NCBI GenBank assembly: GCA_039933515.1
Contig: JBDTNY010000139.1
Span: 1 to 33,309, forward strand
DNA: 33,309 nt
Source: JAOUEA01 sp039933515
Lineage (GTDB): Bacteria; Actinomycetota; UBA4738; HRBIN12
Direction: 5' to 3'
In this document: piece after piece, positions 9,807 through 15,655 of the stretch
How positions within the stretch are numbered: the stretch's first letter is position 1
Layout of the letters: each line of letters starts with the position of its first letter
The notes under the pieces: model-generated
Databases searched by the model: none
Told to the model about the DNA's origin: nothing
What the model saw: the letters and a program-made list of their open reading frames with translations, nothing else
Program-made: the position numbers and the translations under genes

Positions 9807-10190
9807 TCACATCGTGGCGACGACCTCGGGGCGGATCCTAACGACGACCCGCACCATGCCGGGCTTGCGACCCTCGTAATCGTGCCCGAGGTACTTGCGA
9901 GACAGCCGGTCGATCCCCTCCTCTGCGCCCTCGTGGGTCATCTCGACCACCAGACCGCGCACGGCGACCATCGTGTAGCCGTCGTCCACGGAGGTGATCG
10001 AGATCGCCACGCGGGGATCGCGGTGGAGGTTGTTCGTCTTCACGCGGCCCTCGGCGCTGTTCACGATGATGTCGTCGCCGTCCATCTCGACCCAGACCGG
10101 GCTGACCTGTGGCGAACCGTCGGGCATGACGGTGGCGAGATGCCCGAAGTTCTTCCCATCGAACAGGGCCTTCTGATCGTCGGTCAGCAT
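9807..10190 (-). CDS. PPOX-class (F420-type) small oxidoreductase
   Basis: This 127-aa protein has the split-barrel flavin/F420-binding fold. It begins with LTDDQKALFDGKNFGHLATVMPDG, the usual opening of F420-dependent PPOX proteins. The barrel strand pattern SPVWVEMDGDDIIVNS, the phosphate-contact region RVKTNNLHRDPRVAIS and the C-terminal VVVRIRPEVV follow. Members reduce varied substrates with F420H2 or bind biliverdin; the substrate here is unknown. An AGGAGG site precedes the ATG. It is divergent from the FAD oxidoreductase at 10279 with 88 nt between starts, so the two could share control. Confidence 0.85.
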   Translation of the reverse strand: MLTDDQKALFDGKNFGHLATVMPDGSPQVSPVWVEMDGDDIIVNSAEGRVKTNNLHRDPRVAISITSVDDGYTMVAVRGLVVEMTHEGAEEGIDRLSRKYLGHDYEGRKPGMVRVVVRIRPEVVATM

Positions 10191-10248
10191 GCGGGCCTCC
10201 TGGCCGTGCGGCGTCGGTGGCGTCAGGGTAGCCGAGGTGTGGGTTCGG

Positions 10249-10254
10249 TATCGT
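10249..10254 (+). promoter_or_regulatory. -10 box TATCGT for the FAD oxidoreductase
   Basis: TATCGT sits 24 nt before the ATG at 10279, giving a short leader that carries the GGGAGGT ribosome site (10267-10273). No -35 match is evident. Confidence 0.4.
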
Positions 10255-10278
10255 GCCCCACGAGGCGGGAGGTCAGAG

Positions 10279-11433
10279 ATGGCGACGTTCGACGTGGGGA
10301 TCGTAGGCGGCGGGATCCACGGCGTAGCCGCCGCCTATCACCTCGCCGGGCGCGGGCACTCGGTGGTGCTGTTCGAGCGCGGCACGCCGGCCTCGGGCCC
10401 CACGGGACGTTCGAGCGCGGTGTGCCGGGCGTACTACACGAACGGGTTCCTCGCGCGGGCGGCGCGCGACAGCATCGCGATGTTCGAGCGTTTCGATGAG
10501 CTCACCGGGATTGACGCCGGGTTCCGCCGGACGGGGTTCCGCTACCTCCACCCGCCCGAGGATCTCGAGGCGGTGCGGGTCGCGATCGACCGGCTGAACG
10601 AGCTCGGGATCACGACCGACCTTTGGGAGCCGGAGGAGATCGCGGCACGGCTGCCGGGGTTCGAGCTCGAGGGTGTGGGCGTGGCGGCGTTCGAGCACGG
10701 GGCGGGCTACGCCGACCCGCACGCGGTGACCGAGGGGCTCGCGCGCGCGGCGGCCGCCGCGGGCACCCAGATCCGGCCGGGGAGTCTCGTGGTCTCGCTG
10801 GAGCCGGCGGCGTCGGGCGGGGGCGTCCTCGTGACGGCCGACGGGTCGACGACGGACTGCGGCCGGATCCTGATCGCGGCAGGCCCCTGGACCAAGCCGC
10901 TCGCGCTCCAGGCCGGTGTCGATCTCCCTCTGACGGTCGAGCGGCACATCGTGGGCACGTTCCGGTGGGGCTCGGCCGACCCCGTGCCGGCACACAGCGA
11001 CCTGATCCAGGGCTACTATTTCCGTCCGGAAGGGGAGGAGCAGTTCCTGATGGGCCCGGTGCATCCCGAGCCCGAGGTTGACCCCGATCGCTACGCGGAG
11101 CAGGTTGACCCCGACGAGGTGGCGCGCCTGTCGTCGATGGCGGCGTTCCGCGTGCCCGGCCTTGCCGGTGCCCGATCGACGCGCGGATGGGCGAGCCTGT
11201 ACGACGTGAGCCCCGACTGGCAGCCCGTGATCGGCGAGATCGCGGCGGGGGTGTTCGTCGATGCCGGGACGAGCGGCCACGGGTTCAAGCTCGCGCCGGC
11301 GCTCGCCGGCCACATCGCCGATCTGCTCACGGGCGCCGACGTGGACCCCGGGCTCGCCGCGTTCGACCCGTTCCGGTTCGAGCACGGCGGAGCCCTGGCG
11401 GCGGGGTACCGGGACGCGCGGATCCTCGGATGA
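10279..11433 (+). CDS. DAO-family FAD oxidoreductase (sarcosine oxidase-like)
   Basis: This 384-aa flavoenzyme has the GR2/DAO fold. The nucleotide-binding motif is GGGIHG (10-15), followed by YHLAGRGHSVVLFERG. The C-terminal FAD loop DAGTSGHGFKLAPALAG is highly typical of sarcosine oxidase beta-subunit and glycine oxidase-like enzymes, which oxidise N-methyl or primary amines with H2O2 release. The substrate is not readable. Start 10279 is chosen for the GGGAGGT site; the open frame begins earlier at 10189 but overlaps the divergent gene. It may work with the dimethylglycine oxidase-like enzyme 4 kb upstream. No partner subunits of the heterotetrameric sarcosine oxidase (soxA, D, G) are present, so it is likely monomeric-type. 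Confidence 0.87.
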   Translation: MATFDVGIVGGGIHGVAAAYHLAGRGHSVVLFERGTPASGPTGRSSAVCRAYYTNGFLARAARDSIAMFERFDELTGIDAGFRRTGFRYLHPPEDLEAVRVAIDRLNELGITTDLWEPEEIAARLPGFELEGVGVAAFEHGAGYADPHAVTEGLARAAAAAGTQIRPGSLVVSLEPAASGGGVLVTADGSTTDCGRILIAAGPWTKPLALQAGVDLPLTVERHIVGTFRWGSADPVPAHSDLIQGYYFRPEGEEQFLMGPVHPEPEVDPDRYAEQVDPDEVARLSSMAAFRVPGLAGARSTRGWASLYDVSPDWQPVIGEIAAGVFVDAGTSGHGFKLAPALAGHIADLLTGADVDPGLAAFDPFRFEHGGALAAGYRDARILG

Positions 11434-11524
11434 GCGGTCCGATCCCGGCCGCTCGGGGTCCGGAGAGCCCGGGCCGAACGACCGGACAGCCAGGCACAAC
11501 CGGCTGCGAGGCTCGAGGGATGGG

Positions 11525-11737
11525 TTGGCCACTGTATCCGTGGCGGTGGCTGCGGCTGTGTTCGTATCGAGGCAACCGGTGTTGCATCGCTTGTTCCGGT
11601 GGGTGCTGTTCGGAGGATCGACCCTGTTCTTCGCGGCCGTGATCCAGGGTCTGCGGCACCCGGCGCGACTATGGTCCCCCGGAGTCCTGGGGCGGGTGCT
11701 CGCATCGGGGACGCCCGGAACCTCTGTGGCGGAATAG
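11525..11737 (+). CDS. Possible small membrane protein (uncertain)
   Basis: In the 440-nt gap after the FAD enzyme, a frame ending at 11737 encodes about 70 residues from a TTG at 11525. It has two hydrophobic stretches (ATVSVAVAAAVFV and WVLFGGSTLFFAAVI) split by a basic RQPVLHRLFR, the pattern of a small two-helix membrane protein with positive-inside charge. A weak CGAGGG lies upstream of the TTG. I do not recognise a family, and the frame is an extension of a shadow frame of the upstream gene, so this could be chance or a remnant. Confidence 0.25.
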   Translation: MATVSVAVAAAVFVSRQPVLHRLFRWVLFGGSTLFFAAVIQGLRHPARLWSPGVLGRVLASGTPGTSVAE

Positions 11738-11788
11738 CGGAGGGCCGACCTCTCGAAGTTCTTCCACCTTCTTCCACGATCCGGGAAT

Positions 11789-11846
11789 CGTTCGGCGTCT
11801 GGTGAACGTTAGGGCCCTCATCGAAGCGTTCACGATATAGCGAACG
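11789..11846. promoter_or_regulatory. Two copies of CGTTC-N10-GAACG, likely operator
   Basis: Two inverted repeats with identical arms and identical 10-nt spacers occur at 11789-11808 and 11827-11846, centres 38 bp apart. The second is extended to AGCGTTC/GAACGCT. They lie just upstream of the His-rich gene (start 11878). Repetition of the same architecture argues for a dimeric regulator binding cooperatively. The arm order is opposite to the actinobacterial LexA box (GAAC-N4-GTTC). Confidence 0.55.
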
Positions 11847-11877
11847 CTCAGGACGACGAGAGGAGGTGATGAACCTG

Positions 11878-12210
11878 ATGCCACGACCGAAGCAGTACGA
11901 CAGCTCGGCCGAGCGGGCTCGCGCATGGCGCGAGCGCCGCGGTGAGGAGCTCCGTGAGGAGCTCGCACGCCGCCTCCGCGACGCCGACGACGCCACGATC
12001 GATCGCCTGGTCAATATGATCCCGCCCCCGGCGCTGATGCGCCTGAACCGGGCTCTCGAATGGGCCGAGCACCCCGAACGGGCGTCCGAGTCCGAGCACA
12101 GGCATGGGCGCGGCGACCACCGCCACGGCCCGCGCCGGCACGGACACGACCACCACCGTGCCCACGGCCCCATGCGCCGCAGGCACGCGCACCACGATCA
12201 CTCAGAGTGA
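11878..12210 (+). CDS. Small protein with His-rich metal-binding-like tail
   Basis: This 110-aa protein is not assigned to a family. Residues 1-65 are charged and helical (YDSSAERARAWRERRGEEL, then DDATIDRLVNMIPPPALMRLNRALEW). Residues from about 66 onward carry 14 histidines mixed with Arg, Asp and Glu (HRHGRGDHRHG, HGHDHHRAHG, HAHHDH), resembling nickel or zinc storage and chaperone tails such as those of HypB or UreE. AGGAGGT (11861-11867) precedes the ATG at 11878; an ATG at 11869 is too close to it. It is preceded by the paired CGTTC-N10-GAACG repeats and followed by a hairpin, so it is a self-contained transcript. Metal sensing or buffering is an inference from composition. Confidence 0.75.
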   Translation: MPRPKQYDSSAERARAWRERRGEELREELARRLRDADDATIDRLVNMIPPPALMRLNRALEWAEHPERASESEHRHGRGDHRHGPRRHGHDHHRAHGPMRRRHAHHDHSE

Positions 12211-12223
12211 TGGCACGGCCCAG

Positions 12224-12253
12224 CGAGGACCGGGAACCTAGGCCCGGTCCTCG
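12224..12253 (+). terminator. Hairpin terminator after the His-rich gene
   Basis: An 11-bp perfect stem (12224-12234 with 12243-12253) and 8-nt loop lie 13 nt after the stop of the His-rich gene. No U-tract follows, which is common in high-GC genomes. Confidence 0.6.
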
Positions 12254-12288
12254 ACGAGGGACGTCCGGAACGCTGCTACGCCCAACAT
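12238..12288 (-). other. 16-codon mini-ORF with strong ribosome site
   Basis: On the minus strand a GGAGGTGGTG sequence leads directly into an ATG (12288) and a 16-codon frame ending at the terminator hairpin. It could be a short peptide or leader, but the frame is continuous with the remnant upstream and may be chance. Confidence 0.15.
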
Positions 12289-12354
12289 CACCACCTCCCT
12301 TCCCGGCCGCTCGCCAGCAAGACTCCCCGCGGCACTCCGTGCTCGGTGGAGCCG

Positions 12355-12640
12355 TTAGTGGAGCCGTCGCACGTTTCGGCTCGTTCCCCGATACTCCGTC
12401 GCGCAGGACGCTCGCCACCTGGCACGGACCCTGGCCTCGACGTGGTCGCCGTGAGCGAGCGCCTCGATCATCGGAGTCCGGTGCTCGCGCTGACGCTTGG
12501 AGGTCTGCGGCCACTCCATGTAGTGCCGTCAGGCGCTGCTCGCTCGCGCCATCGCTGCGGCGCTGAAGTAGGTTCTTACATGGTTGTGACATGCGGCGAT
12601 CGCGCGGTTATCGGACCGATGATAGCCGCAGGTAGAAGTA
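12355..12640 (-). pseudogene. Decayed GntR/FCD-like regulator C-terminus (tentative)
   Basis: Reading the minus strand from about 12640 to the TAA at 12355-12357 gives a frame interrupted by one TGA (about 12529). The downstream part reads MEWPQTSKRQREHRTPMIEA then LAHGDHVEARVRARW, and the upstream part NHVRTYFSAAAMARASSA. The EHR...IEAL..GD..EA..R pattern matches the end of the FCD domain of GntR/FadR-type regulators, where the family reads EHraileAL..gD.eaA...H. The last 54 codons form an intact ORF (12519-12355) with coding-like third positions but no ribosome site. I read it as a relic abutting the tRNA gene; chance similarity is possible. The region 12254-12644 holds no other gene that I can see. 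Confidence 0.35.
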
Positions 12641-12644
12641 CCCA

Positions 12645-12721
12645 GGGGCGGTAGCTCAGTCGGTTAGAGCAGGGGACTCATAATCCCTCGGTCGCAGGTT
12701 CGAGTCCTGCCCGCCCCACCA
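12645..12721 (+). tRNA. tRNA-Met (anticodon CAT)
   Basis: The full cloverleaf is readable: 7-bp acceptor GGGGCGG/CCGCCCC, the D arm, the anticodon stem closed by one G-U pair with loop CTCATAA (anticodon 12679-12681), a five-base variable loop, and a T arm with GTTCGAGTC. The discriminator A and an encoded CCA (12719-12721) follow. The elongator form is more likely than the initiator because the first acceptor pair is formed (G-C). A lysidine-modified tRNA-Ile2 also reads CAT and cannot be excluded without covariance scoring. Confidence 0.93.
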
Positions 12722-12758
12722 CATCACCGCAGTTCAGAGGCGGTCTGAAATCGCTCGG

Positions 12759-12911
12759 TTACCGCAGCTTCCGCTTCGTGCTGCCAAGCCAGGTGGGCGA
12801 CTTTTTCTTGCGCTTCCTGTAGAGGTCCGCCCGCTCGCCGTTCGACATCTCAGGAATCTCCATCCTGTAGTGCCTCCGCAGCTCGGGCTTCTTGCGCTTC
12901 TTCTCGGCCAT
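12759..12911 (-). CDS. Small Lys/Arg-rich basic protein
   Basis: This minus-strand frame encodes 50 residues beginning MAEKKRKKPELRR and ending GSTKRKLR, with a central EIPEMSNGERADLYRKRKKK. About one third of the residues are Lys or Arg. Support comes from a TAGGAT box 7 nt upstream of the ATG (12919-12924), matching the leaderless start pattern used by other genes here, and from low-frequency A-rich codons that produce Lys in a 70 % GC genome. The first five residues are the same as in the Lys-rich protein at 2189, though the rest differs. Nucleic-acid binding is an inference. No family recognised. Confidence 0.55.
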   Translation of the reverse strand: MAEKKRKKPELRRHYRMEIPEMSNGERADLYRKRKKKSPTWLGSTKRKLR

Positions 12912-12918
12912 ACAGATC

Positions 12919-12924
12919 ATCCTA
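12919..12924 (-). promoter_or_regulatory. -10 box TAGGAT for the small basic gene
   Basis: TAGGAT (minus strand) ends 7 nt before the ATG at 12911, which fits leaderless transcription. Confidence 0.45.
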
Positions 12925-12953
12925 GGCGTGGCGATCAGGCCATGCTCCCGACG

Positions 12954-13227
12954 ATGCGCCGACGTGACCGCGACCGTTTGGGCATGTCACCGGGCGAGAC
13001 AGCGTGGGAGCTCGGGATCACCGCCGGGAGTACGTCGCCATCGAGGCCGGCGCGAAGCCGCCCAACTCCGACGAATACGAGGCGATCATCGAGTTCTTCG
13101 GCTGGCCCAGCGCGCGGAGGTCACCGCGCAGCCCGACGCTCCGATGGTGCACATCGCGGTCAACGGGGGCGGCGCGCCCGAGTGGGGCGCTTCCGTCACG
13201 GACGAGGAGTATGTCGAAGGGGCCTAG
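12954..13227 (+). pseudogene. XRE-type helix-turn-helix gene with two frameshifts
   Basis: Three consecutive pieces in three frames join into one actinobacterial HTH protein of about 90 residues. Frame one (12954 to about 13023) gives MRRRDRDRLGMSPGETAWEL then GI. Frame two (about 13024 to 13119) gives REYVAIEAGAKPPNSDEYEA then IIEFFGWPS. Frame three (about 13120 to 13227) gives EVTAQPDAPMVHIAVNGG, GAPEWGA and SVTDEEYVEGA then TAG. Each jump is what a single missing base would produce, near ACCGCCGG and near AGCGCGCGG. The family pattern is ...ELAWRLGIT..EY..LEAG...P....W..I...FGWP. Either the gene is dead or the assembly lost two bases. Its stop overlaps the stop of the convergent surface-protein gene by 4 nt. 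Confidence 0.7.
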
Positions 13228-14747
13228 AACTCTGCGTCAGCGCCGCCGGTCTCGTTGCATGGGGTGGCGGTCATCGCGTTCGATGCCCGGTCCCACGCGG
13301 TCGTCGAAGGCGTCCACACGCTCGTACCGATCCCCAGAGCGGTGCCCACGGCCGCGCTCGGCGTCCCCAGCGTAACCGCGATCGTGGATCCGCTCATGGT
13401 CATGGACGAGGTCGTGAAGTTGATGGTGGCGGTCACGTAATCCGTGCGACCCAGGTTCACCGAGCCCATCGGCAGCTGCGCCGTGTTGGCCGCGTTCCGC
13501 ACCGTGAGCAGGTCGCCGCCGCTAGAGTTCACGATCCTCACGGTCACCGTCGTCGAGTTGCCCGTCCACGAAGCCAGGATCCTGTTCGGGTCCATCGGCT
13601 CGCTGAAGGTGTACGTCGTGGTATCACCGGCCTCAGCCTTGCCCACCGTGCCGCCCGACGTGTTCGTCGCCTGGAAGTCGGATGCGGTTGGCACGGTGTT
13701 GTCCACCGTCGCGCTGAACCCACCCTGCGTCGTCGCGTTCGCGTTCAGGTCAGTGGCCGTGATCGTGAACGTCTTCGACCCCTCCGTGAGCGGCGACGAC
13801 GCGGTGATCGAGGCGCTCCGGTAGTCGTAGACCACGCCGTCGACCGTGTACGTGCCGGCCACCAGTGCCGCCGCCGTAGTGCCGGTCCGCAGGTTGGTCA
13901 CGTTCGCCCTCACGGTGGACACACCGACCGCGGGGCTTCCCACGTCGGTCACCTGGGCGTAGACGTAGAAGGTCCCGGCCTGCTTCACGTAGCCGGCGCT
14001 CCCCAGTGTGGTCTTCTGCACGAGTGCCGCGCTCACGACCGGCCCGACGGTGTCGTTCGGGGCGATCGTGATCGCCACCCAGGCCTGCGACCCCAGGCTG
14101 CCCACCGCGTAGATCGTGTGCGCGCCGGCGGTCGTCAGCGTGGGCACCGTCACGGACACGGCCGATCCGCCGCTCGCGGGGATCGGGCTCCACGTCACCG
14201 AGCCCGAGAGCACGGTGCCGGTCGACGGATCGTCGAGCCGGAATATGATGGTCTCGCCCGTGATGAAGTTGGCCACGTTCCCGGTCAGCGTGGTGGGCAG
14301 GGTCGTCAGCGCGGTCGGCGCGAGGGTCAGCGAGGGCCCCACCGTGATCGAGGCGCTGTCGGCGCTCTCGGGGCCGGTCCACAACGCCTGCTTGGGCGTC
14401 ACGGCGTAGGTCCAAGTTCCCTGGGGGACGGCGGCCTCGGTGCACGTCAGCGCGTTGACCGTGCCGCTGCACGAGGCCCCGACGGCCTGTGCAACGTGGC
14501 CGCCGTCGAAGCGCTGCACGGTGTAGCCATTGACCGCGGTGCTGTCGGGGAACCGCGCCGCCGTCCACGACAGGGTCACGTTGCTACCGCTCACGGAAGC
14601 GGTGGGCGCCGAGCCTGCCGGCGCCGAAGCGGCTTTCGTCCATGCCGAGCCCGAGCCGGCGCCCACCCATGCGGCGATCGCGACCCCGGGGCCGGCCACG
14701 AGGACCGTCACGGCGAGGGCCACGGCGAGGTGGACCCGGCGCTTCAC
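13224..14747 (-). CDS. Exported Ig/FN3-like repeat surface protein
   Basis: This 507-aa secreted protein has a signal peptide (residues 1-25; MKRRVHLAVALAVTVLVAGP, cleavage near AIA/AW). A FN3-like module covers about 43-135 (VTLSWTAARFPDSTAVNGYT, YAVTPKQALWTGPES). Further Ig-like modules are at about 140-230, 235-350 and 350-507; the last starts DNTVPTASDFQATNTSGGT. The protein is rich in Thr, Ser and Val with few charged residues, typical of cell-surface adhesins or stalks. No LPXTG or C-terminal membrane anchor is visible. The mature N-terminus AAWVGAGSGSAWTKA matches that of the secreted gene at 15045-15518. The GTG start overlaps the stop of the 79-aa gene (GTGA), so it is translationally coupled. 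Confidence 0.8.
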   Translation of the reverse strand: MKRRVHLAVALAVTVLVAGPGVAIAAWVGAGSGSAWTKAASAPAGSAPTASVSGSNVTLSWTAARFPDSTAVNGYTVQRFDGGHVAQAVGASCSGTVNALTCTEAAVPQGTWTYAVTPKQALWTGPESADSASITVGPSLTLAPTALTTLPTTLTGNVANFITGETIIFRLDDPSTGTVLSGSVTWSPIPASGGSAVSVTVPTLTTAGAHTIYAVGSLGSQAWVAITIAPNDTVGPVVSAALVQKTTLGSAGYVKQAGTFYVYAQVTDVGSPAVGVSTVRANVTNLRTGTTAAALVAGTYTVDGVVYDYRSASITASSPLTEGSKTFTITATDLNANATTQGGFSATVDNTVPTASDFQATNTSGGTVGKAEAGDTTTYTFSEPMDPNRILASWTGNSTTVTVRIVNSSGGDLLTVRNAANTAQLPMGSVNLGRTDYVTATINFTTSSMTMSGSTIAVTLGTPSAAVGTALGIGTSVWTPSTTAWDRASNAMTATPCNETGGADAEF

Positions 14748-14983
14748 GGCCGGACCGCCGCCCCGCCGAACCGCAGTCGGAAGCGTTCGCCCTGGTAGAC
14801 GTCGGTGCTCCGGCGCATCATCCGCACGACGAGCTTGATCCGCCGGTGAGCGTGGGCGCCGAGGCGCGCGCTCCCGCGCCAGGGCGTCACCTTGACGGAC
14901 TCGGCGGCCTGGGCGAGCGACGCAAGCACCACCAAGACGATGGTGAGCTTCACGGTGCCGATCAGCGTCTCCAAAAGTCCCAC
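14744..14983 (-). CDS. Small one-TM basic protein of the surface cluster
   Basis: This 79-aa protein has one N-terminal hydrophobic helix (about 5-27; TVKLTIVLVVLASLAQAA) and a strongly basic C-terminus with many Arg (RRIKLVVRMMRRSTDVY, ERFRLRF). The topology is probably N-out/C-in, or a cleaved signal followed by a basic peptide. No family recognised. The GTG start at 14983 is the most upstream possible; AGGTGGG could instead serve an internal TTG. Position between two exported proteins and overlap with the downstream gene suggest an accessory role in their export or assembly, an inference from neighbourhood. Confidence 0.6.
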   Translation of the reverse strand: MGLLETLIGTVKLTIVLVVLASLAQAAESVKVTPWRGSARLGAHAHRRIKLVVRMMRRSTDVYQGERFRLRFGGAAVRP

Positions 14984-14995
14984 CTACTGACGCAC

Positions 14996-15027
14996 CGAGA
15001 GGGCGGAGGCGAACCTCCGCCCTCTCG
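14996..15027 (-). terminator. Intercistronic hairpin (terminator or attenuator)
   Basis: A perfect 14-bp stem (14996-15009 with 15014-15027) closed by a UUCG loop on the minus strand lies between the secreted 157-aa gene and the next two cluster genes. It would end most transcripts after the first gene and give lower expression downstream. No U-tract follows. Confidence 0.75.
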
Positions 15028-15044
15028 TGCGTACCGATCGTGTG

Positions 15045-15518
15045 CTAGGCGCTGGCGCCCGAGAGGGTCACCGGGATCGTGAACACGGCACCCTGGCAGC
15101 TGTTGGCCGACGCGTTCGTCATCGCGGCCGCGCCCGTGAAGGTCACGTTGGTCGTGCTGCCTGCAGCAACCGCGATCGACTGACCGGTCTGGTCCGTGTA
15201 GGTCACGCCGGTCGAAGCATCGCATCCGGCGCCCTTGTCGGACGTGATCACGCCCGCGCCCACCACGCTGGTCACCGTGACCGGGTAGGGGTTGGGGTTG
15301 GAGATGCGGAGCTTCACGTCGCTCGTACCGCCGGGGTAGAGCTGGGCGGTCGTGGTCGCCGAGACGTCGATCGTGGTCAGCGCCGAGGCGGTGGTGGCCT
15401 TCGTGTAGCCCGAGCCTGAGCCGGTCGCGGTCCACGCGGCGAACGCCACGCTCGACGCGAGCGCGATGCCGAGAACGATCGAACCGGCGGTGAGCCGCTT
15501 GGTGATCTTGCCCTTCAT
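15045..15518 (-). CDS. Small secreted protein, likely major surface subunit
   Basis: This 157-aa exported protein has a signal peptide (residues 1-28; LTAGSIVLGIALASSVAFA, cleavage before AW). The mature protein starts AWTATGSGSGYTKATTAS and continues as one beta-rich domain with VKLRISNPNPYPVTVTSV and ITSDKGAGCDASTG. Two cysteines (GCDAS and SCQGA) could form a disulfide. The NPNPYPVTVT segment and overall layout resemble the small beta-sandwich subunits (TasA/camelysin-like, DUF11-like) found in actinobacterial exported protein clusters. AAGGAGG (15526-15532) gives a very strong ribosome site, and a hairpin ends the gene, both consistent with high expression as the main subunit. No signal peptidase or sortase is nearby. 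Confidence 0.75.
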   Translation of the reverse strand: MKGKITKRLTAGSIVLGIALASSVAFAAWTATGSGSGYTKATTASALTTIDVSATTTAQLYPGGTSDVKLRISNPNPYPVTVTSVVGAGVITSDKGAGCDASTGVTYTDQTGQSIAVAAGSTTNVTFTGAAAMTNASANSCQGAVFTIPVTLSGASA

Positions 15519-15532
15519 CCGATTGCCTCCTT

Positions 15533-15559
15533 GGACGCGGGCTTTCGGGGGCCGCGTCC
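15533..15559 (-). promoter_or_regulatory. 5' UTR hairpin adjoining the ribosome site
   Basis: An 8-bp GC stem GGACGCGG/CCGCGTCC with an 11-nt loop lies directly 5' of the AAGGAGG site of the secreted gene. It could stabilise the mRNA or expose the ribosome site. I could not match it to a known riboswitch. Confidence 0.45.
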
Positions 15560-15636
15560 TCGTCAAGTTCTGCTGCTACGACTTGTGGAGGTTTCGGATT
15601 GACCCGGTCTCGACTTGACCGTCTGCGCTACGGGAT

Positions 15637-15655
15637 TTACGTCCGTAACTTACGG
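15637..15655. promoter_or_regulatory. Overlapping TTACG/CGTAA palindromes, candidate operator
   Basis: TTACG-TC-CGTAA (15637-15648) and CCGTAA-C-TTACGG (15643-15655) share an arm. They lie at the 3' end of the LuxR-type regulator gene and about 120 nt upstream of the secreted-protein start. They are a plausible binding site for that regulator or another dimer. Confidence 0.45.

Noticed and set aside
12583..12644. Promoter for the tRNA gene (TTGTGA near 12583 and several TA-rich hexamers)
   Set aside because: Spacing and -10 matches were ambiguous, so no confident call was made.
12870..14798. 642-codon plus-strand frame
   Set aside because: Only its beginning (12954-13023) makes sense, as the first piece of the frameshifted HTH gene. 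The rest is antisense to the exported Ig/FN3 protein.
15519..15649. Possible cyclic-di-GMP riboswitch before the secreted gene
   Set aside because: A hairpin and GAAAGC-like motif are present, but the conserved GEMM core and two-helix docking could not be made out.
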